From: Tardiphaga sp. vice304
Lineage (GTDB): Bacteria > Pseudomonadota > Alphaproteobacteria > Rhizobiales > Xanthobacteraceae
NCBI RefSeq assembly: GCF_007018905.1
Contig: NZ_CP041402.1
Coordinates: forward strand, 1,352,001 to 1,416,000
Reading direction: 5' to 3'
DNA: 64,000 nt
The first letter of the stretch is position 1; every line of letters begins with the position of its first letter. The notes beneath the pieces were generated by a model. The model searched no databases. It saw nothing but the letters and a program-made list of their open reading frames with translations, and was not told the origin of the DNA. Of the stretch, positions 9,124 to 17,023 are shown piece by piece. A program made the position numbers and the translations under genes.

Positions 9124-9525
9124 ATGAGCGAACTCGATTGCGTCTTCGTCTACGGCACGCTGATGAGCGGCTTCGACCATCCGATGTCGAGGCGGCTTGC
9201 GGCGGGTGCAGATCTTGTCGGGCCGGCTTCGTGCCGGGGCCGGCTGTATAGGGTCGCGCATTATCCGGGGCTGCTGCATTCCGATGATGCGGCTGACGTG
9301 GTGCATGGCGAACTGTATCGGCTGCGCAACGTCGCGGAATTGATGGCCGCACTCGACGACTATGAAAGCATCGGTCCGGGCTTTGAGCCGCCGACGCTGT
9401 ATCTGCGCGAGGTGGTTCCGGTGACGCTCGCGGACGGCCGCGTGCAACAGGCCTGGACCTATATCTACAACCGCCCGGTGGACGAAGCGAAGCGGATCGT
9501 GTCGGGAAAATTTTTGGAGAAGTAG
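9124..9525 (+). CDS. Gamma-glutamylcyclotransferase-family (AIG2-like) protein
   Basis: 133 residues, the normal size for this fold. The N-terminal FVYGTLM motif (Tyr10-Leu13) forms the substrate loop and Glu81 in LDDYESIG is the expected acid/base residue. Enzymes of this family convert gamma-glutamyl compounds to 5-oxoproline plus the freed amine. It is third in a tight three-gene operon with two transglutaminase-like proteins, opposite an N-formylglutamate amidohydrolase-type gene, so all four families act on glutamyl or amide bonds. The natural substrate is unknown. Confidence 0.82.
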   Translation: MSELDCVFVYGTLMSGFDHPMSRRLAAGADLVGPASCRGRLYRVAHYPGLLHSDDAADVVHGELYRLRNVAELMAALDDYESIGPGFEPPTLYLREVVPVTLADGRVQQAWTYIYNRPVDEAKRIVSGKFLEK

Positions 9526-9536
9526 TCGGACGCTTC

Positions 9537-9704
9537 TTCCTTCTCCCCTTGTGGCAGAAGGTGGCACGGCCGGAGGCCGTGACGGATGAGGGGGCACTAG
9601 GCTTGGAGTCTGTGGCGCCCCCTCACCCGTCTCGAACCGCTTCGCGGTGCGATCCACCCTCTCCCACCTAGCGAAGCGAAGCTTCGCGCGGGGGAGAGGG
9701 AAGC
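9537..9704. repeat. Palindromic intergenic repeat, family A (copy 2)
   Basis: A long inverted structure: CCTTCTCCCCTTGTGG at the left end, GCGGGGGAGAGGG at the right, and an inner pair GATGAGGGGGC / GCCCCCTCACCCG. It carries GCGAAGCGAAGCTTCGC, also seen in the copy at 1650. It fills the space between the convergent cyclotransferase gene and the MFS remnant. Confidence 0.7.
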
Positions 9705-9713
9705 AAGAAAGCC

Positions 9714-10397
9714 CTACGCCTTCTTCCCCACAAACTCCGTCGCAAAGATCCCCGGCGCCAGCAGCGCGAACCCGATTCCGATATTGCTGATCGACGTGGT
9801 GCCGCCATGCGACGCAGCAAAGCCCGAGATCGCCGAACCCAGCGCGCCGCCGAAGAACGCCGAGCCGAGATACAGCGCGTTGAGACGGCTGCGGATGTCG
9901 GCCGGCAGGGCATCGATCGCGCGCTGGCCGGCCACCACATTGCCCTGGGTGCCTGCGTCGATCAGGATGCCGGCGATCACGAACAGCGCGATGCTGGCAG
10001 GGCCGTTGCCCTCGGTGCGGATCAGCACGAAACTCACCAGCACCGCGAGCATCGCCACCAGCGTGACGGTGCCGCCGCCGCCGCGATCGGCCATCCGCCC
10101 GGCCAGCGGCGCCAGCAGCGCGCCGCCTGCGCCGGACAACAGGAACGCCGACAGTGCGACGTGGCCAAAGGCAAAGGGCGGCGCTTCCAGCACGATCGGC
10201 ATCGCCGTCCAGAACAGGCTGAAGGCGCCGTACAACAGGCACTGATAGGCCGAGCGGCGCTGCAGCACGCGGGTGTCGCGCATCAATTGCCACAGCGAGC
10301 CCAGCAGCCGGCCATAAGTCAGGCTGTGCTCCGGCAGCCGTCGCGGCAGCGCGACGGCCATCAGCGCGATCACGCCCCCTGTGAATAGCGGGCGCAA
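9714..10397 (-). pseudogene. MFS transporter, N-terminal half missing
   Basis: The frame encodes 227 residues that correspond to the second half of a 12-helix major facilitator superfamily exporter: the central loop containing LPEHSLTYGRLLGSLWQL, then six hydrophobic helices. The first helix of the fragment (VIALMAVALPRRLPE) looks like helix 6. The only start is a TTG with no ribosome site, and the DNA immediately upstream is the dnaG leader, leaving no room for the first six helices. I therefore read it as a gene whose 5' half was deleted, not as a functional half-transporter. Confidence 0.7.
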
Positions 10398-10500
10398 CCT
10401 TGTGTCTCTCGTTTTTCCCGCCGCAAACCCTATATCGATGGTCGGCTGGTCACATCCCGTTCACCAAGACTCGCAGCCCCGACTCACCGCATAAGCACCC

Positions 10501-12543
10501 ATGCGCTTCACGCCCCAGTTCCTCGACGATTTGCGCGCCCGGCTTCCCGTCTCGGAGGTCGTGAGCAAGCGCGTCAAGTTGAAGAAGGCGGGAAGGGAAT
10601 GGAAGGGGCTGTCGCCGTTCCAGCAGGAGAAGTCGCCGTCCTTCTTCGTCAATGACGAGAAGGGCTTTTACCACGACTTCTCCTCCGGCAAGCACGGCGA
10701 CATCATCTCCTTCCTGATGGAGACCGACGGCTGCAGCTTCCCGGAGGCCGTCGAGCGCCTGGCGCAGATGGCCGGCGTGGCGCTGCCGGCGGCGACGCCG
10801 GACGCCGCCCGCCACGCCGAGCGCCGCAAGACGCTGTACGACGTCATGGACCTCGCCGCGAAGTTCTTCGCCGAGCAACTGACCTCGCGGGTGGGTGCCA
10901 AGGCGCGCGGCTATCTCGCCGACCGCCAGATCTCGCCGACCGTGCAGCTGCAGTTCAAGATGGGCTATGCCCCGGCCGAGCGTTACGCGCTGAAGGAATA
11001 TCTCGGCGCCGCCGGCATTCCCGTCCCCGACATGGTCGAATCCGGCCTGCTGATCGGCGGCGAGGACATTCCGGTGCCCTATGACCGGTTCCGCGACCGC
11101 GTCATGTTCCCGATCACCGATTTGCGCGGCCGGGTGATCGCCTTCGGCGGCCGCGCACTGGAAAAGGACGTCCCGGCCAAGTACCTGAATTCGCCGGAGA
11201 CGCCGCTCTTCCACAAGGGCGACAATCTGTACAATTTTCCGATGGCCCGCACCGCCGCGCATAATGGCGCGGCCCTGGTGGTGGTCGAGGGCTATGTCGA
11301 CGTCATCGCGATGGTCGGCGTCGGTTTCCACGCCACCGTGGCGCCGCTCGGCACGGCGCTGACCGAGAACCAGCTGCAGCTGATCTGGAAGATGGCCGAC
11401 GAGCCGATCCTGTGCTTCGACGGCGACAAGGCCGGCCAGAAAGCGGCGTGGCGCGCCGCCGAGCTGGCGCTGCCGCACCTCAAGCCCGGCAAGAGTCTCC
11501 GATTTGCCCTGTTGCCGGAGGGCCAGGACCCCGACGATCTCGCCCGCTCCGGCGGCCGGATCGCGGTCGAGGAGGTCATTGCGGCTGCCAAATCGCTGTC
11601 CGACCTGATCTGGGCGCAGGCGACTTTGGGCGGCGACTTCGCCACGCCGGAACGCCGCGCAGCCCTCGAGGCCCGCATCAACGAACTCGCCAACGGCATC
11701 CGCGACGACGTCGTGAAGAAATACTACCGCCAGGACCTCGCCGAGCGGCTGCGCGCGACCTTCAACCCCAATGCCGGCCGCGGTTTTGGCGCCGGCGGCG
11801 GGTTCCGCGGGGCCGGGGCGGGTGGCGGCGGTTTCGGCAACAAGGCCGGCGGCGGCTACGGCCGTCCGGGGGCGGCGCGCACTTTCACGCCGGGCGCGGC
11901 CGGCCGGATCGAGCCGCGCGGCAGGTCCTCGGCCTCGGCCGGCAGCCAGACCATCAACCGCTCGCCCTACCAGGTGGTAAGCCCGCAGCTCGCCAATTCC
12001 TCGATCATGCGCGGCCAGCGCAGCGCGATTTCGCGCCGCGAGGCACTGATCGTGCAATCCCTGATCAACCACCCCTGGCTGCTGCACGACAAGCTCGAGG
12101 AGGTCGCCGCTTTGGAACTGGCGCATCCCGAGATGCACCGGCTGCGCGCCGGGATCATTGCCTGCTTTGCCCATGACCATCACCATGGCGACGAAGCCCA
12201 ACAAAGCGAGCAAATGCGTTCAGACCTCGTTAAGGCTGGATTTAGCGAACAATTGCAACATGTTGAGCGAGCCATTACCACCAAGGACGTGTGGGCGGCG
12301 CAGCCCGGCGCGGCGCGCGAGGACGTTCTTTCGACATGGATTCAACTGGTTGCCTTGCATCGCCAGTGGCACTCCTTACTTAGAGAACTGAAAGATGCCG
12401 AGCTGGCGCTTGGCGAAGAGGCCAGCGAGACGAATTATGGCTGGTTGCGCGACGTCAAGGCGCGGCTGGCCGAGGTGGACGGGATCGAGGCTCTGATCGA
12501 GGGGTTCGGTGAGTCGTCTGGCCGGTTTCAGCGCAATTCTTGA
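10501..12543 (+). CDS. dnaG: DNA primase
   Basis: 680 residues. It lays RNA primers for replication with the DnaB helicase. Domains: an N-terminal zinc-ribbon-like region (1-100), the RNA-polymerase/TOPRIM core with VVVEGYVDVIAM (acidic Glu near 263) and CFDGDKAG (near 304), a Gly-rich linker at about 420-470, and a C-terminal DnaB-binding region. All four expected zinc ligands of the CHC2 finger are replaced: Ser38, Gln41, Asp59 and Ser62 (GLSPFQQEK and YHDFSSGKHGD) stand where Cys, His, Cys, Cys are usual. The rest of the domain is well conserved, and I recall the same in related alphaproteobacteria. Upstream of rpoD, the usual order. Confidence 0.95.
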   Translation: MRFTPQFLDDLRARLPVSEVVSKRVKLKKAGREWKGLSPFQQEKSPSFFVNDEKGFYHDFSSGKHGDIISFLMETDGCSFPEAVERLAQMAGVALPAATPDAARHAERRKTLYDVMDLAAKFFAEQLTSRVGAKARGYLADRQISPTVQLQFKMGYAPAERYALKEYLGAAGIPVPDMVESGLLIGGEDIPVPYDRFRDRVMFPITDLRGRVIAFGGRALEKDVPAKYLNSPETPLFHKGDNLYNFPMARTAAHNGAALVVVEGYVDVIAMVGVGFHATVAPLGTALTENQLQLIWKMADEPILCFDGDKAGQKAAWRAAELALPHLKPGKSLRFALLPEGQDPDDLARSGGRIAVEEVIAAAKSLSDLIWAQATLGGDFATPERRAALEARINELANGIRDDVVKKYYRQDLAERLRATFNPNAGRGFGAGGGFRGAGAGGGGFGNKAGGGYGRPGAARTFTPGAAGRIEPRGRSSASAGSQTINRSPYQVVSPQLANSSIMRGQRSAISRREALIVQSLINHPWLLHDKLEEVAALELAHPEMHRLRAGIIACFAHDHHHGDEAQQSEQMRSDLVKAGFSEQLQHVERAITTKDVWAAQPGAAREDVLSTWIQLVALHRQWHSLLRELKDAELALGEEASETNYGWLRDVKARLAEVDGIEALIEGFGESSGRFQRNS

Positions 12544-12584
12544 TGCAAATTTGCTGCGGACAGCCTACGGCGAAATCGCGAAAA

Positions 12585-12589
12585 GACTC
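12585..12589. promoter_or_regulatory. GANTC (CcrM-type) methylation site before rpoD
   Basis: GACTC, the recognition sequence of the cell-cycle adenine methyltransferase CcrM in alphaproteobacteria, lies 33 bases before the CtrA-type box in the dnaG-rpoD gap. Single GANTC sites occur by chance; it is listed because of its position. Confidence 0.25.
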
Positions 12590-12621
12590 GCCAAACCCGT
12601 GGTTTGGCTGCAAAAACACGG

Positions 12622-12637
12622 TTAATCGGAGCTTAAC
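12622..12637 (+). promoter_or_regulatory. CtrA-type box upstream of rpoD
   Basis: TTAA-TCGGAGC-TTAAC is an exact match to the CtrA consensus TTAA-N7-TTAAC. It lies about 140 bases before the rpoD start codon in the 233-bp dnaG-rpoD gap. In GC-rich DNA an exact match is unlikely by chance, but binding is unproven. Confidence 0.5.
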
Positions 12638-12676
12638 GCTCTTTGGCTTAAGTGCGGCAACCGTAAAGACCAGTTC

Positions 12677-12704
12677 AAGGGTGGCGAAGTCGAGCGCCAC
12701 CCTT
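12677..12704 (+). terminator. Hairpin between dnaG and rpoD
   Basis: AAGGGTGGCG pairs with CGCCACCCTT across an eight-base loop, giving a perfect 10-bp stem followed by only TTT then CCGCG. It could partly end dnaG transcripts or shape the rpoD leader. Confidence 0.45.
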
Positions 12705-12776
12705 TCCGCGTCCAGCGGATGAATGATTGAAAGCGGCGGCAACGCCGCCCGCGTGATCGCGTTTCAGGAGCATTGA

Positions 12777-14873
12777 ATGGCCACCAAGGCAAAGACGCTG
12801 CAGGCGAAAGACAAGGAAAAAGACGACAAGGCCGACGCGCCGGAGAAGGATGCTCCCGATGCGCCGTCGCCGTTGCTCGACCTTTCGGATGCCGCCGTCA
12901 AGAAGATGATCAAGCAGGCCAAGAAGCGCGGCTTCGTGACCTTCGATCAGCTCAACGACGTCCTGCCTTCGGACACCACCTCTCCCGAACAGATCGAAGA
13001 CATCATGTCGATGCTCTCCGATATGGGCATCAACGTGTCGGAATCCGACGACGCTGACTCGGACGAGGAAGAGACCAAGGAAGAGGCCGAGGAAGAGACC
13101 GACAACGAACTCGTCGAGGTCACCCAGAAGGCCGTTACCGAGACCAAGAAATCCGAGCCCGGCGAGCGCACCGACGATCCCGTCCGCATGTATCTGCGCG
13201 AGATGGGCACGGTCGAGCTGCTGTCGCGCGAGGGCGAAATCGCCATCGCCAAGCGCATCGAGGCCGGCCGCGAGGCGATGATCGCAGGTCTGTGTGAAAG
13301 TCCGTTGACGTTCCAGGCCATCATCATCTGGCGCGACGAATTGAACGAAGGCAAGATCTTCCTTCGCGACATCATCGATCTCGAGGCCACCTATGCCGGC
13401 CCGGATTCCAAGAACAACATGAACCCGGCGCTGATTGCGCCGCCGGTCGCCGCCGATGGCGACGCCGATGCGGTCACAGCCCCGCCGGCTGCGCCGCCGG
13501 CGCCGACCCCGTTCCGCGCCGCGCCGCCGCGCTCCGCTCCGGCTCCGGCACCGGAGCCGGCCGCTGCCGAAGGTGACGACGGCGACGACGACGAATTCGA
13601 AAACCAGATGTCGCTCGCCGCCATCGAGGCCGAGCTGAAGCCGAAGGTCGTCGAGACCTTCGACAAGATCGCCGACAACTACAAGAAGCTGCGCCGCCTG
13701 CAGGAGCAGGACATCGCCAACCAGTTGCAGAGCGAGACGCTGTCGCCGGCCCAGGAGCGCAAGTACAAGAAGCTCAAGGACGACATCATCGTCGAGGTGA
13801 AGTCGCTCCGCCTCAACCAGGCGCGTATCGATTCGCTGGTCGAGCAGCTCTACGACATCAACAAGCGCCTCGTCTCCTTCGAAGGCCGCCTGCTGCGGCT
13901 CGGCGACAGCCACGGCGTCGCCCGCGAAGACTTCCTGCGCAACTACGTCGGATCGGAGCTCGATCCGAAGTGGCTGAATCGCGTCTCGAAGCTCTCCGCA
14001 AAAGGCTGGAAGAACTTCGTCGCGGTCGAGAAGGACCGCATCAAGGAGTTGCGCAGCGAGATCCAGCAGCTCGCCGGCCTCACCGGGCTCGAGATCGGCG
14101 AATTCCGCAAGATCGTGCACGGCGTGCAGAAGGGCGAGCGCGAAGCCCGTCAGGCCAAGAAGGAGATGGTGGAAGCCAACCTCCGTCTCGTGATCTCGAT
14201 CGCCAAGAAATACACCAACCGCGGCCTGCAGTTCCTCGATCTGATCCAGGAAGGCAACATCGGCCTGATGAAGGCGGTGGATAAATTCGAATACCGCCGC
14301 GGCTACAAGTTCTCGACCTATGCGACCTGGTGGATCCGACAGGCGATCACGCGCTCGATCGCCGACCAGGCCCGCACCATCCGCATTCCCGTGCACATGA
14401 TCGAGACCATCAACAAGATCGTGCGCACGTCGCGCCAGATGCTCAACGAGATCGGCCGCGAGCCCACTCCCGAGGAACTGGCTGAGAAGCTGGGCATGCC
14501 TCTGGAGAAGGTGCGCAAGGTCCTGAAGATCGCCAAGGAGCCGCTGTCGCTTGAGACGCCGGTGGGCGACGAGGAAGATTCGCATCTCGGCGACTTCATC
14601 GAGGACAAGAACGCGATCCTGCCGATCGACGCCGCGATCCAGTCCAATTTGCGCGAGACCACGACCCGCGTGCTGGCCTCGCTCACCCCGCGCGAAGAGC
14701 GCGTGCTGCGCATGCGCTTCGGCATCGGCATGAACACCGACCACACGCTGGAAGAAGTCGGCCAGCAGTTCTCGGTGACCCGCGAGCGCATCCGCCAGAT
14801 CGAAGCCAAGGCGCTGCGCAAGCTGAAGCACCCGTCAAGGAGCCGCAAGCTCAGGTCGTTCCTGGATAACTAA
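12777..14873 (+). CDS. rpoD: RNA polymerase primary sigma factor (sigma-70)
   Basis: 698 residues. Region 1.1 is near 30-90, followed by an acidic Asp/Glu-rich stretch. Region 1.2 begins at [12 protein letters not shown] non-conserved insert containing a Pro/Ala-rich segment and an acidic patch lies at about 210-270. Regions 2.1-2.4 include [14 protein letters not shown] and [15 protein letters not shown]; regions 3 and 4 end with the -35-recognising helix-turn-helix [17 protein letters not shown]. The ATG has CAGGAG upstream. The order dnaG-rpoD is the old macromolecular-synthesis arrangement. The 233-bp leader holds a CtrA-type box and a hairpin, so rpoD probably has its own promoter. Confidence 0.97.
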   Translation: MATKAKTLQAKDKEKDDKADAPEKDAPDAPSPLLDLSDAAVKKMIKQAKKRGFVTFDQLNDVLPSDTTSPEQIEDIMSMLSDMGINVSESDDADSDEEETKEEAEEETDNELVEVTQKAVTETKKSEPGERTDDPVRMYLREMGTVELLSREGEIAIAKRIEAGREAMIAGLCESPLTFQAIIIWRDELNEGKIFLRDIIDLEATYAGPDSKNNMNPALIAPPVAADGDADAVTAPPAAPPAPTPFRAAPPRSAPAPAPEPAAAEGDDGDDDEFENQMSLAAIEAELKPKVVETFDKIADNYKKLRRLQEQDIANQLQSETLSPAQERKYKKLKDDIIVEVKSLRLNQARIDSLVEQLYDINKRLVSFEGRLLRLGDSHGVAREDFLRNYVGSELDPKWLNRVSKLSAKGWKNFVAVEKDRIKELRSEIQQLAGLTGLEIGEFRKIVHGVQKGEREARQAKKEMVEANLRLVISIAKKYTNRGLQFLDLIQEGNIGLMKAVDKFEYRRGYKFSTYATWWIRQAITRSIADQARTIRIPVHMIETINKIVRTSRQMLNEIGREPTPEELAEKLGMPLEKVRKVLKIAKEPLSLETPVGDEEDSHLGDFIEDKNAILPIDAAIQSNLRETTTRVLASLTPREERVLRMRFGIGMNTDHTLEEVGQQFSVTRERIRQIEAKALRKLKHPSRSRKLRSFLDN

Positions 14874-14875
14874 AA

Positions 14876-14950
14876 GTAGGGCGGGTTAGCCGAAGGCGTA
14901 ACCCGCCGCCGAACGGATGGCGGATTACGCTACGCTAATCCGCCATCCGT
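14876..14950. repeat. Intergenic repeat, family D (copy 1)
   Basis: GTAGGGCGGGTTAGCCGAAGG with its complement-like GGCGTAACCCGCC, then GGATGGCGGATTACGC with GCTAATCCGCCATCC: two adjacent hairpins. Related copies are at 18735, 19484 and 19967. Confidence 0.65.
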
Positions 14951-14956
14951 TGAAAC

Positions 14957-14988
14957 GCCCGGCTCGCGCCGGGCATTTCTTTGTTTTG
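14957..14988 (+). terminator. Rho-independent terminator after rpoD
   Basis: GCCCGGC pairs with GCCGGGC across a TCGC loop, followed by ATTTCTTTGTTTT. It lies 84 bases after the rpoD stop. Confidence 0.8.
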
Positions 14989-15092
14989 CCACCCCGCCAG
15001 CCAATTCAACGTGATCGCAGCGGCGCGCAGCACACGGAACGATCATTGGCGCCAGCCATTGTCCTCACATCAATTCAACGATGGAGAACATC

Positions 15093-15656
15093 ATGTCCGC
15101 TCAACTGACCGGCAAGCGCGTCCTCATTCTCGCCACCAACGGCTTCGAACAGTCGGAACTCGAAGTTCCGCGCGATCGCCTCACCGAGGCCGGCGCCGAA
15201 GTCCATGTCGTCTCGCCGGAAGTCGGCGTGATCCGCGGCTGGGACGGCGACGACTGGGGCCAGTCGGTCAAGGTCGACGCCACGCTGGCCACTGCGAAGG
15301 CCGACGACTACGACGCGCTGGTGCTGCCGGGCGGCCAGATCAACCCCGACCTCTTGCGCGTCAACGAGGATGCGCTGGCGCTGATCAAGGCGTTCTATGC
15401 CGGCGGCAAGCCGATAGCCGCAGTGTGCCACGCGCCGTGGCTGCTGATCGAGGCCGGCATCGTCAAGAATTTGAAGATGACGTCGTATCACTCGATCAAG
15501 ACCGACGTCATCAATGCCGGCGGCAAGTGGGAAGACAAGGCCGTCGTAAGCGATGGCGGCATCATCACCTCACGGAATCCCGGCGATCTCGAAGCGTTCT
15601 CCAAGCAGATCATCGCCGAGATCAAGTCCAGCAAGCACCAGCGCGCTGCCGCGTAA
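15093..15656 (+). CDS. PfpI/DJ-1 family protein (YhbO/YraA-like)
   Basis: 187 residues, a normal single-domain member. The nucleophile elbow AAVCHAPWLL gives Cys112-His113 and Glu19 (NGFEQSE) is the residue that lowers the Cys pKa in this fold. Related proteins are described as general stress proteins with glyoxalase, deglycase or chaperone activity; older annotations say protease. The frame opens at 15081, but GGAGA inside that extension is a good ribosome site for the ATG at 15093, which I use. Cytosolic, alone, with its promoter in the 100 bp after the rpoD terminator. Confidence 0.85.
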   Translation: MSAQLTGKRVLILATNGFEQSELEVPRDRLTEAGAEVHVVSPEVGVIRGWDGDDWGQSVKVDATLATAKADDYDALVLPGGQINPDLLRVNEDALALIKAFYAGGKPIAAVCHAPWLLIEAGIVKNLKMTSYHSIKTDVINAGGKWEDKAVVSDGGIITSRNPGDLEAFSKQIIAEIKSSKHQRAAA

Positions 15657-15777
15657 GGAGCGTACTCGGAGTAAGTATCAACGCGTCGCAGCCTCGCTGC
15701 GGCGCGTCTTCTTTACAAACTATCAAACGCATCGTTTGCGGCTAACGTGCTTTGTTACCAACAGCGCCGACGTTCTT

Positions 15778-15918
15778 CCCCTCCCCCTTGCGGGGAGGGT
15801 GGCGCGTTTGAGAGCGCAGCGAACAAACGTGACGGGTGGGGGTGCCGCAGACGCTGTCGCCTGTGGCACCCCCACCCGACCGCGCTGCGCGCGGCCACCC
15901 TCCCCGCAAGGGGGAGGG
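15778..15918. repeat. Palindromic intergenic repeat, family A (copy 3)
   Basis: Perfect outer arms CCCTCCCCCTTGCGGGGAGGG at one end and the inverse at the other, with an inner pair GGGTGGGGGTGCC / GGCACCCCCACCC. This is the most symmetrical copy in the window and would form a hairpin of about 140 bases. It occupies the gap between two convergent genes. Confidence 0.8.
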
Positions 15919-15948
15919 TAAGAACAGCGCGTCGCGGCTTTGCCCACC

Positions 15949-16452
15949 CTACGCTTTCACCCGCCGTCTCAGCCTCGGCCGCCACACGCCGAACGCGACA
16001 TTGAGCACGGAGAGCGCGATCAGCACCCAGATCGTGCCGGTGATGGCGCCCGAGGTCTCCACCAGCGCCGCACCACTCGCCAGCGCCTGCGCGCTGCGCT
16101 CGGCCTCGTCCTGCAAGGGGCCGACCACGCCGGCAAAGCCGGCCTCGAACACCAGCACGCCGGTGGCGAGCTTGACCAGCGCCCAGCCGGCGTTCTGGTA
16201 GGCGCGGTTGGCGGCCATCGCCAAGAGGCCCGACACCAGCGTCAGCCCCAGCGACGGAAACAGCACCCAGCCCGCGATCCTGCCCATCGCGCCGTACAGC
16301 GCGGAATATTCGGCGGCCTGCGACGGCGCAGGCGCCAGCGCAAGCAGCACCAGCAGGCAGGTCATCGCGCCCATCATCCCGATCGCGCCGATGGTGTGCA
16401 GGAATTTCAGCAGCCGTCGCATGTTGCCGTCCGCGCCGTGAGCGTGCCCCAT
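15949..16452 (-). CDS. Small four-helix membrane protein (DUF2269-like)
   Basis: About 167 residues with four hydrophobic segments, the first following RRLLKFLHTIGAIGMMGAM and the last ending in a basic RPRLRRR tail. The pattern resembles DUF2269-type predicted integral membrane proteins; the match is by eye and the function is unknown. Start unclear: ATG at 16452 or 16422, the latter placing the Met directly before Arg-Arg-Leu and the first helix. Neither has a convincing ribosome site. Convergent with the PfpI gene across repeat A. Confidence 0.65.
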   Translation of the reverse strand: MGHAHGADGNMRRLLKFLHTIGAIGMMGAMTCLLVLLALAPAPSQAAEYSALYGAMGRIAGWVLFPSLGLTLVSGLLAMAANRAYQNAGWALVKLATGVLVFEAGFAGVVGPLQDEAERSAQALASGAALVETSGAITGTIWVLIALSVLNVAFGVWRPRLRRRVKA

Positions 16453-16515
16453 CGTAGCCGGCCCGATGCGCCCTGCAAGCGCGGCATCTTGCACCCTGCG
16501 CCACTGTCCATGCTC

Positions 16516-16550
16516 GCTCCCCCCTTGCGGGGTGGGCCGGGGAGGGGTGC
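16516..16550. repeat. Family A half-repeat
   Basis: CTCCCCCCTTGCGGGGTGGGCCGGGGAGGGGTGCC is one arm of the family A element. Beyond it, from about 16560 to 16900, I see no convincing gene. Confidence 0.55.
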
Positions 16551-16919
16551 CAAGGGTTCCGCCGCCGATGGCAAATGGAACATCGCCTGCCGCCGCCCGC
16601 AGTGTAGTTCCACCAATGTCAGAGTATCGACTTTATCCGCAAGGGAGTTTGCCGCTGGCCCGGATGCTTGGCTATCTGTTGCTCAACGTCGCCGAGATGC
16701 GTTCTCGCAAAAGATCACCGGGGAACTCAAGAACGGCAAGCATCGGCGCAGCGCGGCGCAACTGCTCCGGCGCTAGCAGACGAGGAACCGCGCGCCGCAA
16801 GGTCCGCCATCTGCTTGAGCGTTACATCGCGCCGAAGCCCTGACTAAACTCGGTGGAACTCGGTCGCCTCTGTACGACACCGCGCTCAGTCCCGCTTCAA
16901 TTTGTGAATCTCCGCATGA
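16551..16919. other. Stretch with no supportable gene
   Basis: Open frames exist on the plus strand (for example one starting at an ATG near 16618), but they are Arg/Ser-rich, lack ribosome sites and match no family I know. One alternative frame ends with DAFSQKITGELKNGKHRR, which faintly recalls the N terminus of tyrosine recombinases, too weak to call. I regard the stretch as decayed or noncoding DNA. Confidence 0.4.
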
Positions 16920-16934
16920 TTAAGAGTTGCTTAG
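16920..16934 (+). promoter_or_regulatory. CtrA-like box upstream of the chemoreceptor gene
   Basis: TTAA-GAGTTGC-TTAG matches the CtrA consensus at seven of eight half-site bases with correct seven-base spacing, 90 bases before the chemoreceptor start. Confidence 0.35.
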
Positions 16935-17023
16935 GCGGGCGTCCGCATGGTGGCGCATCACGTCATGATTCCACCGATGACGGTCGGAATCCCTGGCGAA
17001 TGGCCGGAGCAGGATGGAACCGC

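Noticed and set aside
10450..14831. Very long open frames opposite dnaG and rpoD (587 and 718 codons on the minus strand).
   Set aside because: They are rich in Arg, Ala, Gly and His, lack ribosome sites and domains, and mirror the codon structure of two essential genes; typical of GC-rich DNA.
16618..16843. A 75-codon plus-strand frame beginning MSEYRLYPQG.
   Set aside because: No ribosome site, Arg/Ser-rich second half, no family resemblance, and it lies next to repeat debris.
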